The notes beneath the pieces were generated by a model, which saw only the letters and a program-made list of their open reading frames with translations, made no database searches and was not told where the DNA came from. 64,000 bases of DNA, from positions 62,001 through 126,000 of the forward strand of contig NZ_VJYI01000008.1 of assembly GCF_008065375.1 (NCBI RefSeq), given 5' to 3'. The position numbers and the translations under genes are program-made. Below are positions 27,303-35,381 of this stretch, piece by piece (position 1 is the first letter of the stretch; each line of letters starts with the position of its first letter). This DNA comes from Nonomuraea sp. SYSU D8015 (GTDB lineage: Bacteria; Actinomycetota; Actinomycetes; Streptosporangiales; Streptosporangiaceae).

Positions 27303-28562
27303 ATGAGAGAGAAACTGGTGGTCATCGGCCAGGGGTACGTCGGTCTGCCGCTGGCGATGCGTGGGGTCGAGGCGGGGTTCGAAGTTGTGGGGATCGACGT
27401 GGACGAGTGGCGGATCAAGCGGTTGGGCGAAGGCGAGTCCTACGTCGAGGACATCCACAACGACGAGGTGAAGGCCGCGCTGCGCGGCGGCCGCTACATG
27501 GCCAGCACCGACTACGCCAAGGCCAAGGACTTCGACATCTGCCTGATCACCGTACCGACTCCTCTGCGCGAGGGGGCTCCGGATCTACGTCATATCGCCT
27601 CGGCCGGCCATTCCATCGCGCCTCTGATCCGGCGAGGTGCCACGGTGGTTCTCGAGTCCACTACCTATCCCGGCACCACGGAGGAGTATCTTCTCCCGAT
27701 ACTGGAGAAGGGCTCCGGGCTGCGCGCGCCCGATGACTTCTTCCTCGGCTACAGCCCTGAACGCATCGACCCGGGCAACTCCCGATGGCACCTGCAGAAC
27801 ACGCCGAAGGTCGTGTCGGGAATCGACGAGTATTCACTGAAGAAGATCGAGGTCTTCTACCGGCAGATCGTCCGGGAAGTCGTTGCCGTCTCTTCTCCCC
27901 AGGTGGCCGAGCTGTGCAAGCTCCTGGAGAACACCTTCAGGCACGTCAACATCGCCCTGGTCAACGAACTGTCCATCTTCGCGCAGCAGCTCGGGATCGA
28001 CGTTTGGGAGGCAATCGACGCCGCCTCCACCAAACCGTTCGGCTTCATGCGCTTCACCCCGGGCCCCGGCGTCGGCGGGCACTGCCTGCCGATCGACCCG
28101 TCGTACTTGTCATGGGCGGTCAAGCGAGGTCTGGGACACAACTTCCGGTTCGTCGAGCTGGCCAACGACATCAATAGGAGCATGCCGAGCCACGTCGTAC
28201 ATCGGCTCGGCCTAGCGCTGAACAAGCGCGCCAAGCCGATCAAGGGCAGTCGGCTGGTCCTGCTCGGACTCGCGTACAAGAAGAACGCAGGAGACTGCCG
28301 TGAGTCCCCCGCGATCGAGGTGGCCAGGTCTCTTTGCAAGCTCGGCGCCCGAGTACGAGCGGCTGACCCCCACGTCGACCGTTCCCTGCTACCGCTGAAC
28401 ATCGAGATCATCGAAGCCACGGGCTGGGAGCTCGCGCAAGCTGACGTCGTGGTGATCCTCACCGACCACGACTGCTTCGACTATGAAATGATCGAGCAGG
28501 TGAGCCCGTTCGTCTTCGACACGCGCAACCGCTGCCGGGGCCCCAACGTCGAACGGCTGTGA
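27303..28562 (+). CDS. Nucleotide-sugar 6-dehydrogenase (WbpA/WecC-like)
   Basis: A 419-residue UDP-sugar dehydrogenase with all three domains. It begins VVIGQGYVGLPLAMRG, then has VPTPLREGAPDL, ESTTYPGTTEEYL and the FFLGYSPERIDPGN signature typical of the WbpA/WecC branch that oxidises UDP-HexNAc rather than UDP-glucose. The catalytic cysteine is in GVGGHCLPIDP near residue 265, and the C-terminal domain has LGLAYKKNAGDCRESPA. It converts a UDP-(HexNAc) C6 hydroxyl to a carboxylate using two NAD+. As the broken ugd is inactive, this is the only intact uronic-acid-forming enzyme in the locus. Confidence 0.9.
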   Translation: MREKLVVIGQGYVGLPLAMRGVEAGFEVVGIDVDEWRIKRLGEGESYVEDIHNDEVKAALRGGRYMASTDYAKAKDFDICLITVPTPLREGAPDLRHIASAGHSIAPLIRRGATVVLESTTYPGTTEEYLLPILEKGSGLRAPDDFFLGYSPERIDPGNSRWHLQNTPKVVSGIDEYSLKKIEVFYRQIVREVVAVSSPQVAELCKLLENTFRHVNIALVNELSIFAQQLGIDVWEAIDAASTKPFGFMRFTPGPGVGGHCLPIDPSYLSWAVKRGLGHNFRFVELANDINRSMPSHVVHRLGLALNKRAKPIKGSRLVLLGLAYKKNAGDCRESPAIEVARSLCKLGARVRAADPHVDRSLLPLNIEIIEATGWELAQADVVVILTDHDCFDYEMIEQVSPFVFDTRNRCRGPNVERL

Positions 28563-28681
28563 CGAAACTTGGGGCTCAGCCACAGCGCGGCGGCGGATCG
28601 TAGCCGCCCACCACACTAGCCCCCTCTCCTACCCTCGCCACGAGGGCTCCAGCCACGGTTGGCATCGGGGCACTGTCTTGA

Positions 28682-28701
28682 ATATGTCGTCTACGACATA
28701 T
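28682..28701. promoter_or_regulatory. Palindromic operator upstream of toxin-antitoxin genes
   Basis: Perfect inverted repeat: ATATGTCGT at 28682-28690, two bases CT, then ACGACATAT at 28693-28701. It lies just before the toxin remnant. XRE-type antitoxins commonly bind such palindromes to repress their own operon, so this is the likely operator of the downstream antitoxin. Confidence 0.55.
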
Positions 28702-28703
28702 AG

Positions 28704-29085
28704 GGGGATGCACTCTTCACCATCGAGGTCGAGCCGGCGGTGCGGGACTAGCAAGAGGCATCGCCCGCCAAGCACTTCCTCAAGATCGACGAGTATGTCG
28801 GGGCTACTCGCCGAACATGCCGCCGCACTCGGCGTGCCCTACGCCCGCTACCTAGGCGACGGAGTCCGGGAGCAGCGCCCCACACTCGACGGTGCTGCCA
28901 TACGTATCACGTGCTGGCTCACGCCGAACCGCACCGCGGTCCTGCTGACCGTCTTCCACAAGACAAGGATGCGGGAAGATGCCGAGGTCAGGCGCGCCAA
29001 ACTCGCTCAGAAGGTCGGCGAGGCCGAGCACGGCCCGGCGCATGAGGAGTTCGTCCGCATCATTGAGGAAGGAGAGGTGGAGTAA
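28704..29085 (+). pseudogene. RelE/HigB-type toxin gene with N-terminal damage
   Basis: From about 28800 the frame encodes GLLAEHAAALGVPYARYLGDGVREQ, then ITCWLTPNRTAVLLTVFHKTRMREDAEVRRA and AEHGPAHEEF, the C-terminal two thirds of the HigB-like (phage-derived) toxin family. The expected N-terminus FTIEVEPAVRD..PAKHFLKIDEYVG is present in another frame, interrupted by a TAG at 28749-28751 where a tryptophan codon is expected. A run of four G at 28800-28803 shifts the frame; removing one G would join EYVG to LLAEHA. No start codon is in frame with the N-terminal part. The toxin is therefore probably dead, unless these are sequencing errors. Confidence 0.7.
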
Positions 29086-29426
29086 TGATCCACAGCCGCT
29101 GGAAGACTTTGCGTGAGCGCAAGCTCGCCGAGGGATTCACCGAGCCGGAGGACGTGGCTGAGGCTCGTCGCGAGATTCGGCTGTCCATGGCCCTGGCGAA
29201 GGCCGTGTACGACCGGCGCACCGAACTCGGTCTCACCCAGACAGAACTGGCCGACCGCGCGGGGCTTACCCAGGCGAAGATCTCCCGGATCGAAGGCTCC
29301 GATACCGTCCCCACGCTACCCCTTCTCGCCAAACTGGCCGAAGCCTTGGACGCCACCCTGAACATCGCCCTCGACACCGATGACACCCAAATGGGCTTCA
29401 TCGGACACTGCACCGATGCGGCCTGA
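29085..29426 (+). CDS. XRE/HigA-type antitoxin
   Basis: A 113-residue helix-turn-helix protein. The Cro/C1-type domain occupies about residues 40-95: TELGLTQTELADRAGLTQAKISRIEGSDTVPTL (helices 2 and 3) and LAEALDATLNIAL. Its start overlaps the toxin stop as TAATG, the normal coupling in toxin-first HigBA modules. It would bind the toxin and repress the operon through the palindrome at 28682-28701. With the toxin broken it is an orphan antitoxin. Confidence 0.83.
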   Translation: MIHSRWKTLRERKLAEGFTEPEDVAEARREIRLSMALAKAVYDRRTELGLTQTELADRAGLTQAKISRIEGSDTVPTLPLLAKLAEALDATLNIALDTDDTQMGFIGHCTDAA

Positions 29427-29751
29427 ACAGTCCAAGCACTTCGAGCAACTCTCATGTCCGCATGGACGTGGCTGATCGACGGGCTCGCAGAAAGGGAGTC
29501 TGTAGGTCATCCGGCATCCCGGCTTCCTGCCCATGGCCCGGCTCCCCCGGCCATCCGGAGCACGCCACCGCATGAAGCTTGATCAGCCGGTGAGCGGTTG
29601 GTCGCATCTTCATATCGCCGACAAGGTTTTCGATCAGCTTTTCAGGTGATACGCGCCGTGCCTCAATCGAAATCCCTACATCTCATGAGAGCTTCTACTG
29701 GAGCGGAGGAGACGTCGGGGGCTCCTCCTGACCTGCCGGAGAACGATCTCA
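29427..29751. other. Intergenic stretch, nothing recognised
   Basis: These 325 bases between the antitoxin and the dioxygenase hold no convincing gene, repeat or hairpin. The promoter of the dioxygenase should be in the right-hand part. Confidence 0.4.
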
Positions 29752-30543
29752 GTGAGACACGATCATGAAGGGCAGCGGGTCAGCCGTCGGCGGCTGATCA
29801 CGAACATCGGCATCAGCTCGCTCGGGCTCGGCAGCCTCCTGGCCACCCGCAGCGCCGGCGCCACGGCGGCCACAGACCTAAAGGATCTGTTCGCCAAGGC
29901 TCAGACCTGCGAGCTCACGCCTGCCGCGACCAAAGGACCCTTCTACTTCGACACAGACAAGATCCGCAGCGACATCCGGGACAACAAGCCCGGTGTCCGG
30001 CTGCGCCTCGCCATCAAGGTGCAAGACAGCGCCACGTGCCAGCCGCTGCCAGGCGTGGTGGTGGACGTCTGGCAGTGCGACGCCTCCGGGCTCTACTCGG
30101 GAGGCGAGCGGGGGTCCATGATCCAGCATGTCGAGTCGCGCGAGATCACCGGCGACAGGGCCTGGCCCGACCTGAAACCCACTGACGAGAAGCGCTATCT
30201 GCGCGGCGCGCAGGTGACGGACGGCGAAGGCGTCGTCGAGTTCACGACGATATGGCCGGGGTGGTATCCGGGGCGCACGGTGCACATCCACGCCATGGTG
30301 CACATGGGCGGCTCGCGCGTGCTGACCACGCAACTGCTGTTCGAGGAGGAGCTCAACTGGAAGGTTCTGTCCCAGCCGCCGTACGCGCAGCACAGGGGGC
30401 GTGACACGTACAACACCCATGATCCGTATTTCGACGACCGCCTGGTGGTGACGGTCGTCGAAGACGGTGACGGTTACTGGGGCGCCATCGTCCTGTCCGT
30501 CGACTCCGACACGGACCGCGGCCGAAGCCGCCGTACCACCTGA
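29752..30543 (+). CDS. Tat-exported intradiol ring-cleavage dioxygenase
   Basis: A 263-residue protein related to the beta chain of protocatechuate/catechol dioxygenases. The first 42 residues form a twin-arginine signal: SRRRLITNIGISSLGLGSLL ending at ATAA. The catalytic core has VDVWQCDASGLYSGG, YLRGAQVTDGEG and TIWPGWYPGRTVHIHAMVH, which supply the Tyr and His ligands of the non-haem Fe(III). Exported members of this group act on catechols outside the cytoplasm; the substrate here is unknown. The GTG start is at 29752. No pathway genes are adjacent, so it seems to stand alone. Confidence 0.85.
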   Translation: MRHDHEGQRVSRRRLITNIGISSLGLGSLLATRSAGATAATDLKDLFAKAQTCELTPAATKGPFYFDTDKIRSDIRDNKPGVRLRLAIKVQDSATCQPLPGVVVDVWQCDASGLYSGGERGSMIQHVESREITGDRAWPDLKPTDEKRYLRGAQVTDGEGVVEFTTIWPGWYPGRTVHIHAMVHMGGSRVLTTQLLFEEELNWKVLSQPPYAQHRGRDTYNTHDPYFDDRLVVTVVEDGDGYWGAIVLSVDSDTDRGRSRRTT

Positions 30544-30576
30544 AAGCAGGCGCGCCGGACTTCGAGTTCCGCGTAC

Positions 30577-30653
30577 GCGTCGGGCTGCGCTGGCGGGCGA
30601 CACAGGCTCGGGCGGGAAGCTGTGTGCATGGGCGGCCCGCCGGCGCGCTCACC
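30577..30653. repeat. Dispersed repeat R1, copy a
   Basis: About 77 bases starting GCGTCGGGCTGC match 32248-32323 with roughly nine in ten bases the same, in direct orientation, including the shared CTGGCGGGCGA and GGCGGCCCGCCGG. Two genes that flank the copies are unrelated, so the similarity is not due to a shared protein domain. Confidence 0.6.
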
Positions 30654-30700
30654 CTCCCACCCGCCCGGCGTGCGGTGGAGGAGAAGCTTGCTGTGACGAG

Positions 30701-30889
30701 ATGACGGCTGATGGGCATCCCGGTCCAGCCACACCAGGTCGACGCCTCCGTGGAGCCGAAGGCGAGCGCCCCGAGGGCTTCTCTGAAGAAGGCCGCAGCG
30801 CGACCCACGTCCTGGCGATGGCCTTGATCACCGTGCTCGCCGGGGCTGCGTTCCTGGGGTTCGTGTTCTTACTTGATCGCAGCGCGTGA
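30701..30889 (+). CDS. Possible small single-span membrane protein
   Basis: A 62-residue frame beginning MTADGHPGPATPG and ending in one hydrophobic helix, HVLAMALITVLAGAAFLGF, then VFLLDRSA. GGAGGAG lies about 19 bases upstream of the ATG, which is too far for a good ribosome site. Charged residues before the helix and none after suggest an N-in orientation. I do not recognise the family. It could be a chance frame; support is the clean C-terminal transmembrane segment. Confidence 0.3.
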   Translation: MTADGHPGPATPGRRLRGAEGERPEGFSEEGRSATHVLAMALITVLAGAAFLGFVFLLDRSA

Positions 30890-30957
30890 TCTTCGTTTGT
30901 TACCCTTTGTGGTGGGCGTCGGGTCGTGCGGGTGGTGGCGTAACGGCAGCGGCGACG
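30881..30957. repeat. Dispersed repeat R2, copy a
   Basis: About 77 bases from AGCGCGTG through GTGCGGGTGGTGGCG to AGCGGCGA match 31938-32015 with about four in five bases the same, in direct orientation. With R1 the order is R1a-R2a then R2b-R1b, so the pair has been rearranged rather than copied as one block. Confidence 0.5.
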
Positions 30958-31402
30958 CTGGGTTGACGAGGGTGCGGAAACCAAAGGGGATGCGGGCGAC
31001 TGCTTGATGACCCGGCTGGTGTCGTCGCTCTCACATTGGAGATCTTCCACACGATCGCGGCGGCGATCTCGGCGCGCCAGTGGCTGACCGTCTCGGCAAG
31101 CGTGATCAGCTTAGGAATGTGATCGTGGGTGGCGCATCAGAACGTATGCGACCGATCGCGGGTGAGGCGGCGTACAACTTCTACTGTCTCGCCAATGCCT
31201 GCCGTCATCGGCCGACCCATGACCTGGGACAAAGGGGGGAGCCGCAGCCGATGGGAGGGCACGGTGATGCGGGAGGCGGCCAGGGCCGGCGACCTTGAGA
31301 AAGGGTCTGGACGGCCCCGCAGGCAGCTTCGACCCAGGCGCGGCCATGCTGCAGGCGGCCCATTCGATCATGCGCGATGCTGCGGTGAAGTGCGGGGTCC
31401 GG
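30958..31402. other. Region without recognised gene
   Basis: Around 450 bases between the possible small membrane gene and a secreted-protein gene. Several frames of 70-100 codons run on both strands without clear start signals or recognisable products. It may hold decayed coding sequence. Confidence 0.35.
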
Positions 31403-31810
31403 TCAGACACAGATCCTTACGACTGGGCTGCAAACGTTGATCGCACTTGGCAGCACGATGATGCCGAGCCTGTTCCTGTAGACGTTGACCACCGCTTCTT
31501 GGAGCGCGGCGAGCTGGACAAGAACAGGTGCGTTGACGTGGTTGTCGGCGACCTCGACCAGCTCGGCCTCCAGGTTCCTGAGCTGGATGTCGCTGAGCAC
31601 GTTGACGTCCCCAACATTGATGGTCGTGTCATTGAGGGCGTTGCTCAGGGTGATATTGCCGATGCAGGTCACCCTGTGGTTCGGGCCGCCGCCCTGATTG
31701 GTGCACGTGTACTTGTGGTTGGAGTCGGCACTGGCCGCGGGTGCGAAGACCCCACCCATGAGCGCGGCGGCAATTCCGGCGGCAGCGGTGATACTTGCGA
31801 TTTTTGGCAT
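31403..31810 (-). CDS. Small exported protein of unknown function, four cysteines
   Basis: A 135-residue protein with a Sec-type signal peptide (MPKIASITAAAGIAAALMGG, cleavage likely after ASA near residue 28). The mature part holds four cysteines (KYTCTN, RVTCIG, NVCSP and RICV), enough for two disulfides, and repeats of NITLSNALNDTTINV and DVNVLSDIQLRN, which look beta-rich. There are no membrane spans after the signal, so it is probably free or wall-associated. The family is not recognised. Neighbouring genes give no hint; two other small exported proteins lie within 5 kb. Confidence 0.7.
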   Translation of the reverse strand: MPKIASITAAAGIAAALMGGVFAPAASADSNHKYTCTNQGGGPNHRVTCIGNITLSNALNDTTINVGDVNVLSDIQLRNLEAELVEVADNHVNAPVLVQLAALQEAVVNVYRNRLGIIVLPSAINVCSPVVRICV

Positions 31811-31937
31811 GGCTTTCCCTTTTGGATGTTCTGCGGGTGTCAGCGCGCCACCTAATCTGCAGGTTGACGCACTGCGACCTGTTTATCACAGAGGGTGATC
31901 AAGGGGGTGGAGCCACAGCGCCGAGTCGGTCATCACG

Positions 31938-32015
31938 AGCGCGTGCGGTCTTCGTTGGTTACTGTTTCGCGGTGGTCGTCGAGCCGTGCGGGTGGTGGCG
32001 AAACCGGAGCGGCAG
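31938..32015. repeat. Dispersed repeat R2, copy b
   Basis: Direct-orientation partner of 30881-30957. The best conserved part is CGTGCGGGTGGTGGCG; a few small insertions separate the copies. Confidence 0.5.
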
Positions 32016-32247
32016 TGGCCTACGCCTCCCCGGCGTCCGGTCACCGCTCACTTTCCAGGACCGTGTCAACGACATGCGGCGCTCTCATCTGCCCCTCGCC
32101 TTTCGCGTTGCCCGGAGACTGTGCGGCCTGAGCATGGCGAGGGCCGCGATCCCTGGTCGACAGGAGCAGCCCTGATTCGGCAGCCGCTGACACCTGAATC
32201 AACCTCAGCCGAGCAGGCGCCGCGTGGGCCACGGTGACGACGGCTTC

Positions 32248-32323
32248 GCGTCGGGCTGCACTGGCGGGCGATACAGGCTCGGGCGAGAAGGTGTGTCCGT
32301 GGCGGCCCGCCGGCACGCTCGCC
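32248..32323. repeat. Dispersed repeat R1, copy b
   Basis: Direct-orientation partner of 30577-30653. It shares GCGTCGGGCTGC, CTGGCGGGCGA, ACAGGCTCGGGCG and GGCGGCCCGCCGG with that copy. Confidence 0.6.
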
Positions 32324-32562
32324 CCCGCGGTCCGGCGTGCGGGGACGGGTGCGTGCACTCTCGGTCCGTTGAATCGACGGCGATCAACGTCGCGATGACC
32401 GAGGGGGACAACGAGTGAGAGATACGCGGGGTTGTCTCGAACGATAATCGTCCGCCGTGAGAAATGGTCCGCCGTGAGAAATGGTCCGCCGTAAGTTCCC
32501 TCGCTGAGCGGGAATCAACCGGGGCAGGGTGAAGGGCCTGCCCTTTTTGCATGTGAGCGTGG

Positions 32563-33003
32563 CTATGCGTCGGCGAGCGCGGAATGGCGGGGCCGTGTGC
32601 GCGTCTGCTGCGAGGTTGGGAGGTGGAGGGCGAGCCGGAGGCGGGATTGGCCGCGTGGGTGATCGAGGTGAACGTGGTCGCAGAGGCGGTGGATCAGCCA
32701 CAAGCCGAAGCCCCGGGGAGCGAGGGCGGGCTTGATCCGCGCGGCGGCCAAATGGTGTGAGGTGAGCCTGCCGGCCGAATCGGTGATGTCCACGGTGAGC
32801 TGCGCGTCGTCGGCGGTGAGGATGACGGTTCCACTTCCTCCGCCGTGCTCAAGGACGTTGGTGACCGCTTCGTTGGTGGCAAGGACGAGGTCGGTCACGC
32901 GGTCAGGCGGCAGACCTAGGCGGGCGGCGTAGCCGGCGACGAGATCGCGGATACGTTGAAGGTCGTGGCTGATGGGGAGGCGGATGGATGGATGGTCACT
33001 CAC
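32563..33003 (-). CDS. RsbW/SpoIIAB-like ATP-binding anti-sigma regulator
   Basis: A 146-residue single-domain protein of the HATPase_c_2 group. The N-box is NEAVTNVLEHGGG near residue 45, followed by VDITDSAGR in place of the usual DxGxG motif, and PRGFGLWLIHRLCD as the G2 box. Such proteins bind sigma factors or phosphorylate anti-anti-sigma partners and are very numerous in actinomycetes. The GTG at 33003 has AGGTGA eight bases upstream. No sigma factor or STAS partner is adjacent, so the target is unknown. The basic, disordered tail after residue 125 is not part of the domain. Confidence 0.75.
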   Translation of the reverse strand: MSDHPSIRLPISHDLQRIRDLVAGYAARLGLPPDRVTDLVLATNEAVTNVLEHGGGSGTVILTADDAQLTVDITDSAGRLTSHHLAAARIKPALAPRGFGLWLIHRLCDHVHLDHPRGQSRLRLALHLPTSQQTRTRPRHSALADA

Positions 33004-33509
33004 TCATGGTCACCTGCCCGGTTGATGGGCGGAGGGGACGGGAGAGGTTCCGCGCCATCGTCAGATTTACGTACCCGTGGTTTGCGAATGGATGCATGAG
33101 GCGTTGGTCACACGGGCCCGGTGTGGCACGCAGTCCACTTGGTGGGAGTGCATCGACTCGGTTGGAGCTCACGACGTCTCCATATCGACCTCCGACCCCG
33201 AGGGAGGGGTAAGTCCCCGACGCTGGCCCGCCGTCTCCGGCTGGTCAAGAGTGAACCAACATTCGCCGGAAGTGTCCGGGCATGACGCGTATGCGCGGGC
33301 GGGGTTGCTGATGATGTGGTGTACGGCCTTCAATCTGCTCACAACCAGGCCGACCGGCATCTTGATTAGCCCTTTCGCCGGTACCTCGGACCGTGGTGTT
33401 CCGAGGATGGGCCCAGACGGGGACGGCATCGGAGGGGATGCCGTCCCCGCATGGCGCATCATTCCGCGTTTCGTGGCACAGGGCGCGGCCCAAGCGTAAC
33501 GGCGGGCGC
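33004..33509. other. Region without recognised gene
   Basis: About 500 bases upstream of the RsbW-like gene and downstream of a broken regulator. The visible frames show no family features. The promoter of the RsbW-like gene should lie at its left end. Confidence 0.35.
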
Positions 33510-33790
33510 TCAGCAGGGCGGCGTGTGAGCCGCTGGACTTGGGGTGGCGAGGAGGTCGATGAGCGCTTGGACGGGGACGCCGGGGTTCCGTAGACGCTGC
33601 CCCGGATAGCCTCGTAGCTTTACGGCGGCCGTCGCGGACCTTTCGCGCGTGACCCGCCTCGTGCAGGTCGGTGACGATGGCATGAGCGGGGCGCTCGGTG
33701 ATGCCGATTGCAGCGATGATGTCCCTCACTCGGGCTCAGCGGCGAGGTTGATCGGAACGCGCGCATGGCTGGTGAGGAACGTCCCAGGTA
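33510..33790 (-). pseudogene. Frameshifted winged-helix (MarR-like) regulator
   Basis: Three minus-strand frames give consecutive parts of one small actinobacterial winged-helix regulator: TFLTSHARVPINLAAEPE ending in a stop at about 33730; RDIIAAIGITERPAHAIVTD then LHEAGHARKVRDGRRKA, the DNA-recognition part; and LRNPGVPVQALIDLLA up to a TGA at 33510. The usual family order is WTFLTNHARV, RDIAxxVGITERAxxxIVxDLxxAGY, xxGRRNxY and a short C-terminal helix. At least two frameshifts (near 33730 and near 33600-33620) break it. Which regulon it once served is unknown. Confidence 0.62.
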
Positions 33791-34069
33791 GACGCCTGCT
33801 CGGCAGTGTCGGCCGTACTCCGCTCCTTCCAGAGGCGGCGACAGCGAGAGGTTGCCTGGTGAGGCACCGGTCGGCCTCCTTCACAAGTGCCTCAGTAGCA
33901 GCCATGAGGCGGCAGGAGGAAGATCAACGACGGTCTGAACATGGAGAACCGTCGCCTGATCGACCACGAAATGATCTAAAGCATCCGTGACTGCACAATA
34001 AGTAACTCTCTCGATACGGAGGGTAGGTTCCGGGTGGTTCCCGCGAGGACCACGAGGAAAGGACAGCTG

Positions 34070-34375
34070 ATGGAACAGCAGCAAGCCCAGCAGGTCGAGC
34101 AGCAGTTGCGGCAGAACTGGCGGCAGATCAGGTACCGGATTCTCGACCAGTTCGCCGAGGTCAGCCCTGCGGACCTCGACTTCGCCCGCAACGTCAACGA
34201 TCTCATCGAGCGGATCGCGGACAAGTCGCACCACACTCCGCGCTATGTCGAGACGCGACTGCTCGACCTCGTCGGCGCCGGCGCCGGCATCTCGCAGGGA
34301 CAGCCTTACGGCACGACCCTGGGCCAAGGCATGCAGCAAGGCGGACAGCAGCAGCCGTTCGGAGGCATGCAGTAA
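34070..34375 (+). CDS. Small hydrophilic protein, glutamine-rich, CsbD-like in outline
   Basis: A 101-residue protein. AAGGA ten bases upstream supports the ATG at 34070 over the in-frame GTG at 34034. The central part QNWRQIRYRILDQFAEVSPA then LIERIADKSHHTPRYVETRL looks like two or three amphipathic helices, with the tryptophan and spacing faintly like CsbD stress proteins; this is a weak resemblance only. Both ends are rich in Gln and Gly (MEQQQAQQVEQQ and GMQQGGQQQPFGGMQ), suggesting disorder. It lacks a signal peptide. It is alone, followed by a strong hairpin terminator. Confidence 0.6.
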   Translation: MEQQQAQQVEQQLRQNWRQIRYRILDQFAEVSPADLDFARNVNDLIERIADKSHHTPRYVETRLLDLVGAGAGISQGQPYGTTLGQGMQQGGQQQPFGGMQ

Positions 34376-34421
34376 CGCAACGCCTTTCGGTCACGACGTG
34401 ACGTCGTCGTAGTCTTGCGTT

Positions 34422-34453
34422 GCTGGCCGCACCGGATGGACCGTGCGGCCAGC
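34422..34453 (+). terminator. Hairpin terminator after the 101-residue protein gene
   Basis: A perfect 11-base stem, GCTGGCCGCAC (34422-34432) and GTGCGGCCAGC (34443-34453), with a ten-base loop, followed by AGCCTTTCC. It lies 47 bases after the stop of the upstream gene. Confidence 0.65.
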
Positions 34454-35120
34454 AGCCTTTCCATGCCGCGCCAGGACCAGGCAAGGGTCAAGGGCCGGCT
34501 TTGACCTCCACATGGCGTGGATCGCCCCTCTCGGCTTTCTGCACGATCATCGTGAGCAGACCCCGATGGCCAGCGTGGTCGGCACCTGGTCGATCGGCCG
34601 ACGGCGCTCACATCCCTTCCGCAGGACCACCGAAGGCGGTCCATACGGTCGCAGAACTCGTCGATGTGAGGGAACGGGGCCTATCGCGGGCCCAGGGCCG
34701 TACCCGGCTAGTTACAGCAGACAGTCGGCGGCGGATCCCGCCGCTGTTCGATCAAGGCATATCGCCTGGCGGGACAGAGGCGGCGTATGGCTCCCCCGCC
34801 ACACCGGTGCGAGTAATCGGTGCCGGAGAGGCGTCAGGTGCGCTCACCATGGCCGAAGATGGAGCGCCTGCCAGGCAGAGGATCTGCAGGAGCCATACCT
34901 CCACGCCGGCGGGATCGGGTGGGTTGGACGCCTGGTCCATGGAGGGCCCCTCGGTTGATCTGGCCTTTCACGCGATGACTGCTGAAACGATTGCTTATCT
35001 ACCGCCTGACACCTGCGCCGGCCCGGCGAATGGGCACTAACTTAACCGGCGAGGGAACTGGACTGCACCATCCCGCATTGCTACGTATAGCAACATCATC
35101 ATTACAGAAGGGAAAGAACG
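34454..35120. other. Region without recognised gene
   Basis: About 670 bases between the terminator hairpin and the next small gene. Long frames run on the plus strand but show no family features. The promoter of the gene at 35121 should lie near the AT-richer end around 35080-35110. Confidence 0.4.
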
Positions 35121-35381
35121 GTGCGTCTATTCACACCTCTACTCGCCGTCGCCATTGGGGCCGCGACGCTGTACGCCACTCCTGCACTCGCAGAGACGAC
35201 CACTGCCCAGCACAAGCAAGTCGCACTCCAAAACGACGACGACTGGCACCCCTGGTACGCCCTCTTCTGGGCGCTGCGCCAATGGGAGGCATGGGACCGC
35301 GACGACGACATGGGCCAGGTCCCGGACACGGTCCCGGACACAGTCCCGGAGCAGTTTCCGGCCGCGACCGCGGGCGCATAG
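35121..35381 (+). CDS. Small exported acidic protein of unknown function
   Basis: An 86-residue protein starting at a GTG with GAAGGGAAAG upstream. The first 24 residues form a signal peptide (LFTPLLAVAIGAATLY, cleavage after ALA). The mature 62 residues are acidic and tryptophan-rich: DDDWHPWYALFWALRQWEAW followed by DRDDDMGQVPDTVPDTVPEQ. There are no cysteines. The family is not recognised. The tail has a small PDTV repeat. Confidence 0.62.
   Translation: MRLFTPLLAVAIGAATLYATPALAETTTAQHKQVALQNDDDWHPWYALFWALRQWEAWDRDDDMGQVPDTVPDTVPEQFPAATAGA

Larger units (their letters stand above)
31811..32562. other. Region without recognised gene, holds repeats R2b and R1b
   Basis: About 750 bases between divergent-to-tandem small genes. 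It contains the second copies of repeats R2 and R1. Short frames exist but none has family features. A near-duplicated 16-base run GAAATGGTCCGCCGTG occurs twice back to back at about 32461-32492. Confidence 0.4.
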
